The notes under the pieces are model-generated. The model ran no database searches and was not told the DNA's origin. It was given only the letters and a program-made list of their open reading frames with translations. 20,203 bases of DNA from Bacteroidales bacterium (GTDB taxonomy: Bacteria > Bacteroidota > Bacteroidia > Bacteroidales > UBA932), in assembly GCA_024695285.1 (NCBI GenBank), contig JAILIM010000098.1, positions 1 to 20,203 of the forward strand. Reading direction: 5' to 3'. The first letter of the stretch is position 1, and every line of letters begins with the position of its first letter. Positions 6,254 to 13,017 of this stretch are shown here, piece after piece. Made by a program: the position numbers and the translations under genes.

Positions 6254-6319
6254 ATTTCTGAAATCGCGCGGGGTCATTTCTGAAATCGCACGGGGTCATT
6301 TCTGAAATCGCGCGGGCTC
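6254..6319. repeat. 22-bp tandem repeat x3
   Basis: Units at 6254-6275, 6276-6297 and 6298-6319, with one or two differences. Each contains the perfect inverted repeat ATTTC-T-GAAAT followed by a GC-rich CGCGCGGGGTC, so the array offers three evenly spaced (two helical turns) dyads. It lies 19 bp upstream of the glycosylase start codon. Confidence 0.9.
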
Positions 6320-6353
6320 CGGCGCTTGAGGCTGTTCACGCGCGTATACTCTC

Positions 6354-6466
6354 TGCCGTTGCCGGAAGCAGAGCCTGTTCCCTGATGCTATGCCCATTGC
6401 CGGAAGCGGTGCCCGCTTTAGAAAACCATGCCCATTGCCGGAAAAGGGGCCTGTTCCCTGTTTCCA
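6354..6466. repeat. ~38-bp imperfect tandem repeat x3
   Basis: Units start at 6354, 6391 and 6429. Shared pieces are TGCCCATTGCCGGAA in units 2 and 3 (variant in unit 1) and GCCTGTTCCCTG in units 1 and 3. No open frame crosses it with recognisable protein features. Confidence 0.75.
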
Positions 6467-6477
6467 CGCCCGTTTAT

Positions 6478-6663
6478 GATGACCGCCCGCCTGCTGGATA
6501 CAGCTTGGTGCAGATACCGGTCCATGCGACTGTACCCCTATGAGCAATAACGGCCGTATTTGACCATACCCTGCAGCATCTGTGGACCGGTATGGTCGGC
6601 GAAAGTCACTGAGTATACATGAATGTTGACCGTCCCATGCAGCACTCGTGGACAGGTATGGTC
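6478..6663 (+). repeat. REP-like block, left copy, with RAYT 3'-end relic
   Basis: About 186 bp aligning with 7828-8012 with one 1-base gap. Its first ~25 bp match the last codons and stop region of the RAYT gene (CCGCCCGCC..., TGGATACAGC), so it is a remnant of another RAYT 3' end. It contains a perfect 9-bp stem GACCATACC (6562-6570)/GGTATGGTC (6589-6597) and a competing 11-bp stem ATACCGGTCCA (6514-6524)/TGGACCGGTAT (6583-6593). A second, weaker hairpin follows with a 66-bp period; GGTATGGTCGGCGAAAGT recurs at 6589 and 6655. Confidence 0.85.
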
Positions 6664-6723
6664 GGCGAAAGTGGCAAAGTTAATATATGTATCTACATTT
6701 TTTTGAAATCGGTTGAAAAAATA

Positions 6724-6755
6724 TTTGGAGGTTGTCAACATTTTACTTATATTTG
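6724..6755 (+). promoter_or_regulatory. -33/-7 promoter of the RAYT gene
   Basis: TTTG (6724-6727), 20 bp, TATATTTG (6748-6755). Between and around the boxes it shares TGTCAACATTTT and CTTATATTTGT with the promoter at 3356-3387. Confidence 0.75.
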
Positions 6756-6861
6756 TAGAAAGTTCTTGCAGCGGTGCTGCGATTAGGAAGACAGGGGTCT
6801 GCCGGGGTTGGCGGACCAGCCGGATAATCCGAGGCTGCTGCACAATAAAACGAAAGAAGGC

Positions 6862-7857
6862 ATGAGGAGGTATTATTTGGTGACAACGGCACATCTGGAA
6901 GAGGGGCTGTGGTTCAGGGATGATGAAGATTTTGCTACCGGGATGAACTATGTAGCAATCCAGGCGGTGCTGACGCCGAGGGTTATTGTGCTGGTGTTCA
7001 TCCTTATGTCCAATCACGTGCATTTTGTGCTTTATGGAACCCGGGCAGAGGTGGAGGCGTTTGTGAACAGTTTTAAGGGCAGATATTCCAAGTATCTGAG
7101 GCGCAAGTGGGGCACGAAAGAATTTCTCCGTCGCAACAGTCTGGATATTAAGGAGATATCGACAGAAGAGCTTGAGGCTATAGAACGGGCAATGGCTTAT
7201 GTGCAGATGAACTGCGTGGCTGCAAATATCTGCCTGCATCCTTGTCAATATCGGTGGGGGACGGGGAATGCGTTCTTTCAGACCGGCTGGGATGGCATTT
7301 CTGCCGACCCCGGAGGAGCAAGCCGAGCCGTTGATGGTGGTGGAGTCGCTGGCAGTAGGGTTGCGGGCGGTGGAGCCGCTGGTTGCGGAGTTACCGGTCG
7401 GAGGATGGTTAATTGCCGTCGACTTGGGGACTTGTCCGGCCGTGAAAGAATCCGCCTGTTGCATAGCGGTGAGGCGGTGAAACTTCCGGATGGATGGCTA
7501 ATTTCGGATGCGGGTTATGTCCTGCCTGAGTCGTATGTCGACGTGAAGAGGGTAGAGTCCATCTTCAATAATCCCAGGAGGATGCAGTATTTTTTGAACA
7601 GTTCTTCCAAGGCCAGGAAGCGCCTGGAATCGGAGGATGAGAACTTGCCGGCTTTCAGGGACCAGGTGATACTTGGTGCGCTGCCAGACCTTTTGCAAAG
7701 CTTGTTTAAGAAGACGGCATTCAGGAACCTATCTGTCAATGAGCAGGCAGAGACTCTCCGTCAGATTCGTTTCCGCTTCAGTGCCGGTGTGCATCAGATC
7801 GCCCGGGTGTGCGGAATTTCATATTCCGATGCCGCCCGCCTTTTGGATACAGCGTAG
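6862..7857 (+). CDS. REP-associated tyrosine transposase (RAYT), IS200/Y1-like
   Basis: A 331-residue protein with the Y1 HUH fold: beta strand YYLVTTAHLEEGLWF, a central strand ending LMSNHVHFVL (HxH, His52/His54) and a helix with YVQMNCVAANICLHPCQYRWGTG, in which Tyr113 is the probable catalytic tyrosine (compare YIHRNPVRAGL in RAYTs). A low-complexity Gly/Ala/Val stretch (about residues 150-175) leads to a C-terminal region ending in a helix-turn-helix-like VHQIARVCGISYSDAARLLD. RAYTs nick single-stranded DNA at REP hairpins and are thought to spread REPs. REP-like blocks lie on both sides, and the 3' end of the gene is part of the right block. ATG 6862 is chosen because it begins the fold; an in-frame TTG at 6808 would add 18 residues and also follows the promoter. 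Confidence 0.85.
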   Translation: MRRYYLVTTAHLEEGLWFRDDEDFATGMNYVAIQAVLTPRVIVLVFILMSNHVHFVLYGTRAEVEAFVNSFKGRYSKYLRRKWGTKEFLRRNSLDIKEISTEELEAIERAMAYVQMNCVAANICLHPCQYRWGTGNAFFQTGWDGISADPGGASRAVDGGGVAGSRVAGGGAAGCGVTGRRMVNCRRLGDLSGRERIRLLHSGEAVKLPDGWLISDAGYVLPESYVDVKRVESIFNNPRRMQYFLNSSSKARKRLESEDENLPAFRDQVILGALPDLLQSLFKKTAFRNLSVNEQAETLRQIRFRFSAGVHQIARVCGISYSDAARLLDTA

Positions 7858-8012
7858 TGCTGATACCGGTCCAAGCGACTGTACCCCTATAAGCAATTCC
7901 GGCCGTATTTGACCATACCCTGCCGCACCCGTGGACCGGTATGGTCGGCGAAGGCCACAGAGTTGACTTGGATGTTGACGGAACCATGCAGCACCGGTGG
8001 ACCGATATAAGC
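7828..8012 (+). repeat. REP-like block, right copy
   Basis: Begins inside the last codons of the RAYT gene and aligns with 6478-6663. Both competing stems are kept: GACCATACC (7911-7919)/GGTATGGTC (7938-7946), and ATACCGGTCCA (7863-7873)/TGGACCGGTAT (7932-7942). A second degenerate unit follows after 66 bp. The hairpins may also end RAYT transcription. Confidence 0.85.
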
Positions 8013-8205
8013 ACCGGGAGCGGGAGAGCGGGAGATCGGGAGATCGAGAGAGCGGGAGAGCGGGAGATCGAGAGAGCGGGAGATCGGGAGCGAGAGAGCG
8101 AGAGAGTGAGAGAGCGAGAGAGCGAGAGAGCGAGAGAGCGAACAGGAGAGTAAAAGAGCTGGAGAGCAAAAGAGTGATCGGGAGAGCAAAAGAGCGGGAG
8201 GAAAT
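8013..8205. repeat. Purine-rich low-complexity tract (GAGAGC-type)
   Basis: Almost purely G/A on the plus strand apart from regular single C or T bases. It is built from GAGAGC, GGGAGATC and GAGAGCAAAA units, densest at 8093-8140. Open frames through it encode only Arg/Glu/Ser or Leu/Ser repeats and are not genes. It starts right at the end of the right REP block. Confidence 0.85.
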
Positions 8206-8219
8206 AAGACGCCCCGGCT

Positions 8220-8462
8220 CTAAAGCAGCTCTGCCAGCACTTTGTGGTCGATGGTGCTCAGGTTGCCTTTGCGGACGATGACGAACTCGTTCTCATAGGG
8301 CCTGCCGGGGGTGATGCGCTTGGTGCGGAAGGTCTGGTACTTGATTTTTAATAATGACTTTACCCTGGAGTCTTCGAACATGGCGGCCGCCGACCCAAAG
8401 TAGAAATGTTCATGGGTGTCCTTGACCTCCACATGAATGATGGTTCTGTCGTTTTTGAGCAT
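8220..8462 (-). CDS. Small conserved-type hypothetical protein (YFGS family)
   Basis: An 80-residue protein, MLKNDRTIIHVEV at the start, then EHFYFGSAAAMFED and, near the end, PYENEFVIVRKGNL. I recall many short Bacteroidales proteins of the same plan (aromatic-FGS-x-x-AIF, later YxNK-x-x-IRKG), often near mobile DNA, with no assigned function. ATG 8462 is supported by a consensus promoter 13-43 bp upstream; an ATG further upstream would lie inside that promoter. No signal peptide or membrane segment is present. It is separated from the RAYT unit by the purine tract and ends facing it. Confidence 0.65.
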   Translation of the reverse strand: MLKNDRTIIHVEVKDTHEHFYFGSAAAMFEDSRVKSLLKIKYQTFRTKRITPGRPYENEFVIVRKGNLSTIDHKVLAELL

Positions 8463-8474
8463 GATTGTGTGGGG

Positions 8475-8505
8475 CAAAGATAACACATTTCTACAATTTT
8501 TCAAA
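8475..8505 (-). promoter_or_regulatory. -33/-7 promoter of the small hypothetical gene
   Basis: On the minus strand: TTTG (8505-8502), 19 bp, TATCTTTG (8482-8475). The expected start site leaves a very short leader before ATG 8462. Confidence 0.75.
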
Positions 8506-8551
8506 CCATGTTGAACGATTGGGCGATGGTGGGAATAGAGGTACTGGGATC

Positions 8552-8615
8552 TGGACCCCTATATGCGCAAACTGCCGTTTTTGACGATACTATGCCACCA
8601 GTTTTGGATATTCCA
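8552..8615 (+). repeat. REP-like repeat, worn copy
   Basis: Carries GGACCCCTATATGCGCAA, then GCCGTTTTTGACGATAC, matching the family core (TGTACCCCTATGAGCAA, GGCCGTATTTGACCATAC) at most positions. The later half (TTTTGGATATTCC) is much diverged and the main stem is lost. Confidence 0.55.
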
Positions 8616-8633
8616 GGAAAAGCACTAACTTTA
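8603..8633 (+). promoter_or_regulatory. Probable promoter for the mini-ORF and rhodanese fusion gene
   Basis: TTTG (8603-8606), 19 bp, TAACTTTA (8626-8633), one base off TAnnTTTG. The -33 box lies inside the worn REP copy. Confidence 0.5.
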
Positions 8634-8652
8634 TATGCTTTTTGTTTACGGC

Positions 8653-8733
8653 ATGAGGAAACGAAAGTCTACAAATAATGCCACTAAAGCGAACGCCTGC
8701 AAAATGCCGATCAAAATGCCGATAAAGCGATGA
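8653..8733 (+). CDS. 26-codon mini-ORF coupled to the rhodanese fusion gene
   Basis: Starts about 20 bp after the predicted promoter and encodes a very basic peptide (start MRKRKSTNNATK, end KMPIKMPIKR). Its TGA overlaps the next ATG as ATGA, the arrangement of translational coupling. It could be a leader peptide or chance; no homologue is recognised. Confidence 0.35.
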   Translation: MRKRKSTNNATKANACKMPIKMPIKR

Positions 8734-9797
8734 AGTTTATGTCGATACTCACAAGCCTCCTGTCGTTCCTGGGCTGCTCGGGCAGGGGGTACACCAATCA
8801 GGCCGTGGCTGAATTCGAGGCCGAATGTGCAAAACCGGAAGTGGCCATAATCGATGTCCGCACGCCGGAGGAATACGCGGAGGGGCACCTGCCCTGGGCG
8901 TCCAACGTCGACTGGAAGTCCGCTGATTTCCTCCAGCGGATCGAAGCCGCATACCCCGCTCAGACGCCCCTTGCCATTTATTGCCGTAGCGGACGGCGCA
9001 GTGCCGAGGCCGCCGAAGCGCTTGCCAGGGCCGGCTACACCGTCTGCAACCTCCAGGGCGGATATTTGGCCTGGACCGGGGCTGGGAAGCCGACGACGAC
9101 CTATGCCGTAGAGACGTTCTGCACCCGCAGGGGCCTTCCCGTGGCCATAACCCTCATCAAGCACGGCACGCTGGCCCTTAGCTGCAAAGGCATTACCATC
9201 CACGTCGACCCGGTGGGCGGATACGGCAAGCCCACGGACTACGCGGCTGAATTCCCCAAGGCCGACGTCATCCTGATAACCCACGAGCACGGCGACCACC
9301 TCGACAAGGATGCCATCGCGGCGCTCACTTCCGGCAAGACGATGCTGGTGACCAACGCCCGATGCGCCGAACTGCTGAAGGACGCGGCTTCCGGCGGCAT
9401 TGCCCCCGGCAAAATGACCGTCATGGCCAACGGCGACTCTGCCACGTTGCCAGGAGAAATCCGCCTCGATGCGGTCCCGGCCTACAACTGCACGGAGGGG
9501 CGTAACAATTTCCACCCGAAAGGGCGCGACAACGGCTTCGTGCTCACCATCGACGGCCTGCGCATCTACATCGCGGGCGACACCGAAGACATCCCGGAGA
9601 TGGCGGAGCTGAAGGACATCGACGTGGCCTTCTTGCCTGTGAACCAGCCCTATACAATGACGGTGGAGCAGTGCGTACGCGCTGCCGAAACCATACGTCC
9701 CAAGGTGCTGATTCCTTATCACTTCTCGCAGACCGACCTAAGCGCGCTTCCGGGCCTCCTCCCGGGCATCGACGTCCGCCTGCGGGAAATGCAATGA
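8730..9797 (+). CDS. Rhodanese / metallo-beta-lactamase (UlaG-like) fusion protein
   Basis: A 355-residue two-domain protein. The N-terminus (MKFMSILTSLLSFLGCSG) is a hydrophobic segment with Cys16, possibly a lipoprotein signal, though the lipobox is weak. Residues ~22-120 are a rhodanese domain (IIDVRTPEEYAEGHLPWA, active-site Cys85 in YCRSGRRS, then LQGGYLAW). Residues ~135-355 are a metallo-hydrolase with ITHEHGDHLD (metal ligands His185, His187, Asp189, His190), IYIAGDTED and a late PYHFSQTD. Known sulfur-metabolism fusions (ETHE1- and CstB-type) place the metallo-hydrolase first; here the order is reversed and the hydrolase resembles the UlaG/YtnP-like branch. Sulfane-sulfur transfer coupled to hydrolysis is inference. 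The start is the ATGA overlap with the mini-ORF. Confidence 0.85.
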   Translation: MKFMSILTSLLSFLGCSGRGYTNQAVAEFEAECAKPEVAIIDVRTPEEYAEGHLPWASNVDWKSADFLQRIEAAYPAQTPLAIYCRSGRRSAEAAEALARAGYTVCNLQGGYLAWTGAGKPTTTYAVETFCTRRGLPVAITLIKHGTLALSCKGITIHVDPVGGYGKPTDYAAEFPKADVILITHEHGDHLDKDAIAALTSGKTMLVTNARCAELLKDAASGGIAPGKMTVMANGDSATLPGEIRLDAVPAYNCTEGRNNFHPKGRDNGFVLTIDGLRIYIAGDTEDIPEMAELKDIDVAFLPVNQPYTMTVEQCVRAAETIRPKVLIPYHFSQTDLSALPGLLPGIDVRLREMQ

Positions 9798-9802
9798 ATG
9801 CG

Positions 9803-9810
9803 TAAATTTG
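9803..9810 (+). promoter_or_regulatory. -7 box before the guanylyltransferase gene
   Basis: TAAATTTG, exact TAnnTTTG, 14 bp before ATG 9825; no TTTG at the standard upstream spacing. It overlaps the region just after the alternative ATG 9798 and so argues for 9825. Confidence 0.45.
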
Positions 9811-9824
9811 CCGAACGAAAGATA

Positions 9825-10856
9825 ATGAGAAACAACCATATAGTGATAATGGCGGGCGGAATCGGGAGCCGTTTCTGGCCCCTGAGCACGCCCGGACGCC
9901 CCAAGCAGTTCATCGATATCCTGGGCTGCGGCAGGACGCTGATCCAGATGACCGTAGACCGCTTCAAGGGCATCTGCCCCATGAGCAATTTCTGGGTAGT
10001 GACCAACGCCAACTACGTAGAGACTGTGCGGGAGCAGCTGCCGGACATACCGGCCGGACACATCCTGGCTGAGCCTGCCGCCCGCAACACGGCCCCGTGC
10101 ATAGCCTGGGCCTGCTGGTGCATACGGCAGGAGGATCCGGAAGCCAACGTGGTGGTGACTCCATCCGATGCTGTGGTGCTGAACCCGGTGGAATTCCGGA
10201 GGGTTATCGGGAACGCGCTCGCCTACACTGAAGGGCACGACGTCATAGTGACGATAGGCATCAAGCCCTCCCGCCCGGAGACAGGCTACGGCTATGTGGA
10301 GGCGCTCCCTTCTGCAGAAGGAGTAATCTGCGGCGTGCTGGAATTCAAGGAAAAACCCGACCTGCAGACGGCGCAAAAGTATCTTGAGGCCGGCAACTAC
10401 CTCTGGAATGCAGGCATTTTCGTGTGGAACATACCCACCATTTCCGCCAGCATCCGGCGCTACAAGCCCGGCATAGCGGCCGATATGGACAGGATAATGG
10501 CCAGCGGCGACGTGGCGGGCATTTTCCCGGAGTGCGAGAAGATTTCCATCGACTTCGCCGTGATGGAGCCGGCCTCCAGGGAAGGGCTGGTGTTCACCCA
10601 CCCGGCCGATTTCGGCTGGAGCGACCTTGGCAACTGGGCATCGCTGCTCGACAAGCTGACCAAGGACGAAAACGGGAATGCGGCCGTGGGCAAGGTGCGC
10701 TTCTACGAATGCCGCGACTGCGTGGTGCATGCGGAAGACGCCGCCAAGGTGGTGCTTCAGGGACTCGATGGTTATATAGTCAGCGAAAAGGACGGACGGC
10801 TCCTTGTGTGCAAGCGGAGCGAGGAGCAGCGGATCCGGGAGTTTTCGGAGGAATAA
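9825..10856 (+). CDS. manC: Mannose-1-phosphate guanylyltransferase
   Basis: A 343-residue single-domain nucleotidyltransferase. The N-terminal signature is GGIGSRFWPL (residues 11-20) followed by RPKQF, with LAEPAARNTAPCI, VVTPSDAVV, KPSRPETGYGYVEA, FKEKPD, LWNAGIFVW and FGWSDLGNW in the family order. It makes GDP-mannose from mannose-1-phosphate and GTP, the precursor of GDP-fucose and of mannose in capsule, O-antigen or glycoproteins. It lacks the C-terminal isomerase domain of bifunctional ManC/AlgA. ATG 9825 is preferred over 9798 because a -7 box lies between them. The next gene starts 1 bp after its stop, so the two sugar-nucleotide genes are one operon. Confidence 0.88.
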   Translation: MRNNHIVIMAGGIGSRFWPLSTPGRPKQFIDILGCGRTLIQMTVDRFKGICPMSNFWVVTNANYVETVREQLPDIPAGHILAEPAARNTAPCIAWACWCIRQEDPEANVVVTPSDAVVLNPVEFRRVIGNALAYTEGHDVIVTIGIKPSRPETGYGYVEALPSAEGVICGVLEFKEKPDLQTAQKYLEAGNYLWNAGIFVWNIPTISASIRRYKPGIAADMDRIMASGDVAGIFPECEKISIDFAVMEPASREGLVFTHPADFGWSDLGNWASLLDKLTKDENGNAAVGKVRFYECRDCVVHAEDAAKVVLQGLDGYIVSEKDGRLLVCKRSEEQRIREFSEE

Positions 10857-10857
10857 A

Positions 10858-11904
10858 ATGCTGGAAATGAAAAAGATACTGGTCACCGGCAGCGCCGGAT
10901 TCATAGGCTCCAACCTGGTGAAGCGCCTCTTCAAGGATATGAAAGAGGGCGTCATCGTGGGCATCGACAATCTCAACAACTACTACGACCCTTCGCTTAA
11001 GGAGTACCGCCTGCGCGAACTGGAAAAAGCGACACCGGAAGGGATAAAATACGTTTTCGTGAAGGGAAGCATAGCCGACAAGGCGCTGATAGACAAGCTC
11101 TTTGAAGAGTACCACTTCGACATTGTGGTGAACCTTGCCGCCCAGGCAGGCGTGCGCTACAGCATCGAGAATCCCGACGTGTACATCGAAAGCAACATCA
11201 TCGGCTTCTACAACATCCTCGAGGCCTGCCGCCACCATCCTGTGGAGCACCTGGTGTATGCCAGTTCCAGCAGCGTTTACGGCGGCAACAAGAAGGTGCC
11301 GTTCAGCACCGACGACAGGGTGGACAATCCCGTGAGCCTGTATGCCGCCACCAAGAAGAGCAACGAACTGATGGCGCACTGCTACAGCAAGCTCTACGAC
11401 ATCCCGTCCACGGGGCTCCGCTTCTTCACCGTCTATGGCCCCGCCGGACGGCCTGACATGGCGTATTTCGGCTTCACCAACAAGCTCCTCGCCGGAAAGA
11501 CTATCCAGATCTACAACTACGGCAACTGCCGCAGGGACTTTACCTACGTGGATGATATCGTGGAAGGTATAGTCCGCGTCATGGCAGGAGCGCCCTCGCG
11601 CAGGAAAGGGGAGGACGGCCTTCCCATCCCTCCGTATGCCGTCTATAACATCGGCGGCGGCCAGCCCGAGAACCTCCTGGACTTCGTGAGCATACTGCAG
11701 GAAGAGCTCGTGCGCGCAGGCGTGCTGCCGGAAGACTACGACTTCGAAGCCCACAAGGAACTAGTGCCCATGCAGCCCGGCGACGTGCCCACGACCTATG
11801 CCGACGCATCGGCCCTCGAGCGCGATTTCGGCTTCACTCCAAAAATCACCCTTCGCGAAGGGCTCCGGGAATTCGCCCGCTGGTACAAGGAGTACTACGG
11901 CTAG
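10858..11904 (+). CDS. NAD-dependent sugar epimerase, UDP-glucuronate 4-epimerase-like
   Basis: An extended short-chain dehydrogenase of 348 residues. The Rossmann motif GSAGFIG sits at residues 11-17, the catalytic Tyr162/Lys166 pair in SLYAATKKSNE, and Ser residues in YASSSSVYG before it. GIDNLNNYYDPSLKEYRL, GVRYSIENPDVYIESNI and LRFFTVYGPAGRPDMA are the pattern of UDP-glucuronate/galacturonate 4-epimerases, which use NAD+ to invert C4 and feed surface polysaccharide synthesis. Start: ATG 10858 has a GGAGGA site 6 bases upstream; ATG 10867 (MKKILVTG) is also possible. The gene directly follows the guanylyltransferase gene with a 1-bp gap. Confidence 0.85.
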   Translation: MLEMKKILVTGSAGFIGSNLVKRLFKDMKEGVIVGIDNLNNYYDPSLKEYRLRELEKATPEGIKYVFVKGSIADKALIDKLFEEYHFDIVVNLAAQAGVRYSIENPDVYIESNIIGFYNILEACRHHPVEHLVYASSSSVYGGNKKVPFSTDDRVDNPVSLYAATKKSNELMAHCYSKLYDIPSTGLRFFTVYGPAGRPDMAYFGFTNKLLAGKTIQIYNYGNCRRDFTYVDDIVEGIVRVMAGAPSRRKGEDGLPIPPYAVYNIGGGQPENLLDFVSILQEELVRAGVLPEDYDFEAHKELVPMQPGDVPTTYADASALERDFGFTPKITLREGLREFARWYKEYYG

Positions 11905-11934
11905 TTTGAGTTATGATAAAAATGCGTATCTTCG
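11905..11934 (+). promoter_or_regulatory. Probable promoter of obgE
   Basis: TTTG (11905-11908), 18 bp, TATCTTCG (11927-11934), one base off the -7 consensus. The leader to ATG 12025 is about 85 bases and holds a 16-codon open frame (11957-12007). Confidence 0.5.
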
Positions 11935-12024
11935 CAAACTGTAAATAAAAAGAATTATGTTCACACTCAACTGGGCGGAGATAGAGCGCCGATACACAAA
12001 GGCCTGAAACGGAAAGGGGCTGAG

Positions 12025-13017
12025 ATGGCAGACAGCAACTTCATAGACTACGTCAAGATCTATTGTGCTTCAGGGCACGGCGGAGCGGGCTCCATGCACC
12101 TCCACAGGGCGAAGTACATCCCCAAGGGAGGCCCGGACGGAGGCGACGGCGGCCGCGGCGGGCACGTAATCCTGCGGGCCAACGCCCAGTTCTGGACCCT
12201 GATCCACCTCAAATACCGCAAGCACATCAAGGCCGACGACGGCGAGAAAGGCGGCTCCGCGCTCCGCAAGGGAAAGAACGGCACCGACATAATCCTCGAC
12301 GTACCCGTCGGGACCGTGGTGAAGGATGCTGAAAGCGGCGAGCAGCTGTTCGACCTCAATGAGGACGGACAGGAAAAGATACTCTGCCAGGGCGGCAAGG
12401 GAGGCTGGGGCAACGACCATTTCAAGACGGCGACCAACCAGACACCCCGCTACGCACAGCCTGGCGAAGACGGGGAAGAGGGGGCGTATATCCTTGAGCT
12501 CAAGCTGCTTGCTGACGTGGGCCTGGTGGGCTTCCCCAATGCCGGAAAATCCACGCTCCTGAGTTCGGTCACTTCGGCTAAACCCAAGATCGCTTCCTAC
12601 GCATTCACCACGCTCGAGCCCAATCTCGGAATCGTCCGCTACTTCGACGACCGTTCGTTCGTCATGGCCGACATCCCCGGAATTATCGAGGGCGCCCACG
12701 AAGGCAAGGGGATTGGCACACGATTCCTGAGGCATATCGAACGCAATTCCGTGCTGCTCTTTATGGTGAGCTGCGAAGAAGACGACATAGCCGCCGGCTA
12801 CAAAACCCTGCTGAAGGAACTCAAGCTCTACAATCCCGAGCTGCTCACCAAGCAGCGCGTGCTTGCCGTCACGAAGTGCGACCTCATAGACCCGGACATC
12901 GAAAAGGAAATAGAGCCGAAGCTCCCGAAGCGCGTGCCCCACGTGTTCATCTCATCTGCCAGCGGAGAGGGGCTGGATAAACTTAAGGATCTGTTATGGA
13001 AGGCTTTGCAGAAGTAA
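12025..13017 (+). CDS. obgE: GTPase ObgE/CgtA
   Basis: A 330-residue protein with the two-part Obg plan. The N-terminal glycine-rich Obg domain (1-158; [13 protein letters not shown] and GGKGGWGN turns) is followed by a G domain with G1 GFPNAGKS (169-176), G3 DIPGIIEGA (from 216) and G4 TKCD (283-286), then [11 protein letters not shown] as G5. Obg GTPases act in late large-subunit ribosome assembly and in (p)ppGpp-linked growth control. The C-terminal acidic OCT domain of some Obg proteins is absent, so this is the short form. Its last 22 bases overlap the PAP2 gene. Confidence 0.95.
   Translation: MADSNFIDYVKIYCASGHGGAGSMHLHRAKYIPKGGPDGGDGGRGGHVILRANAQFWTLIHLKYRKHIKADDGEKGGSALRKGKNGTDIILDVPVGTVVKDAESGEQLFDLNEDGQEKILCQGGKGGWGNDHFKTATNQTPRYAQPGEDGEEGAYILELKLLADVGLVGFPNAGKSTLLSSVTSAKPKIASYAFTTLEPNLGIVRYFDDRSFVMADIPGIIEGAHEGKGIGTRFLRHIERNSVLLFMVSCEEDDIAAGYKTLLKELKLYNPELLTKQRVLAVTKCDLIDPDIEKEIEPKLPKRVPHVFISSASGEGLDKLKDLLWKALQK

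Larger units (their letters stand above)
6236..6477. other. Gene-free repeat region left of the RAYT unit
   Basis: No credible gene. Nearly all of it is two tandem arrays: 22-bp x3 (6254-6319) and ~38-bp x3 (6354-6466). The remainder is short spacer. Confidence 0.65.

Noticed and set aside
6254..6466. CRISPR array
   Set aside because: Units are contiguous without unique spacers, differ between units, and no cas genes are present.
6538..7464. A 308-codon minus-strand frame across the left REP block and the RAYT gene
   Set aside because: It is antisense to the HUH transposase, and its ends lie in repeat DNA.
7819..8189. Low-complexity Leu/Ser/Arg frames through the purine tract
   Set aside because: They are translations of a GAGAGC-type repeat, with no start context and no non-repetitive content.
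8646..9722. A 358-codon minus-strand frame opposite the rhodanese fusion gene
   Set aside because: GC-rich codon usage on the coding strand leaves long stop-free antisense frames; no motifs, and the plus-strand protein is clear.
9738..10979. A 413-codon minus-strand frame across the sugar-nucleotide genes
   Set aside because: It spans two clearly coding plus-strand genes and has no recognisable domains.
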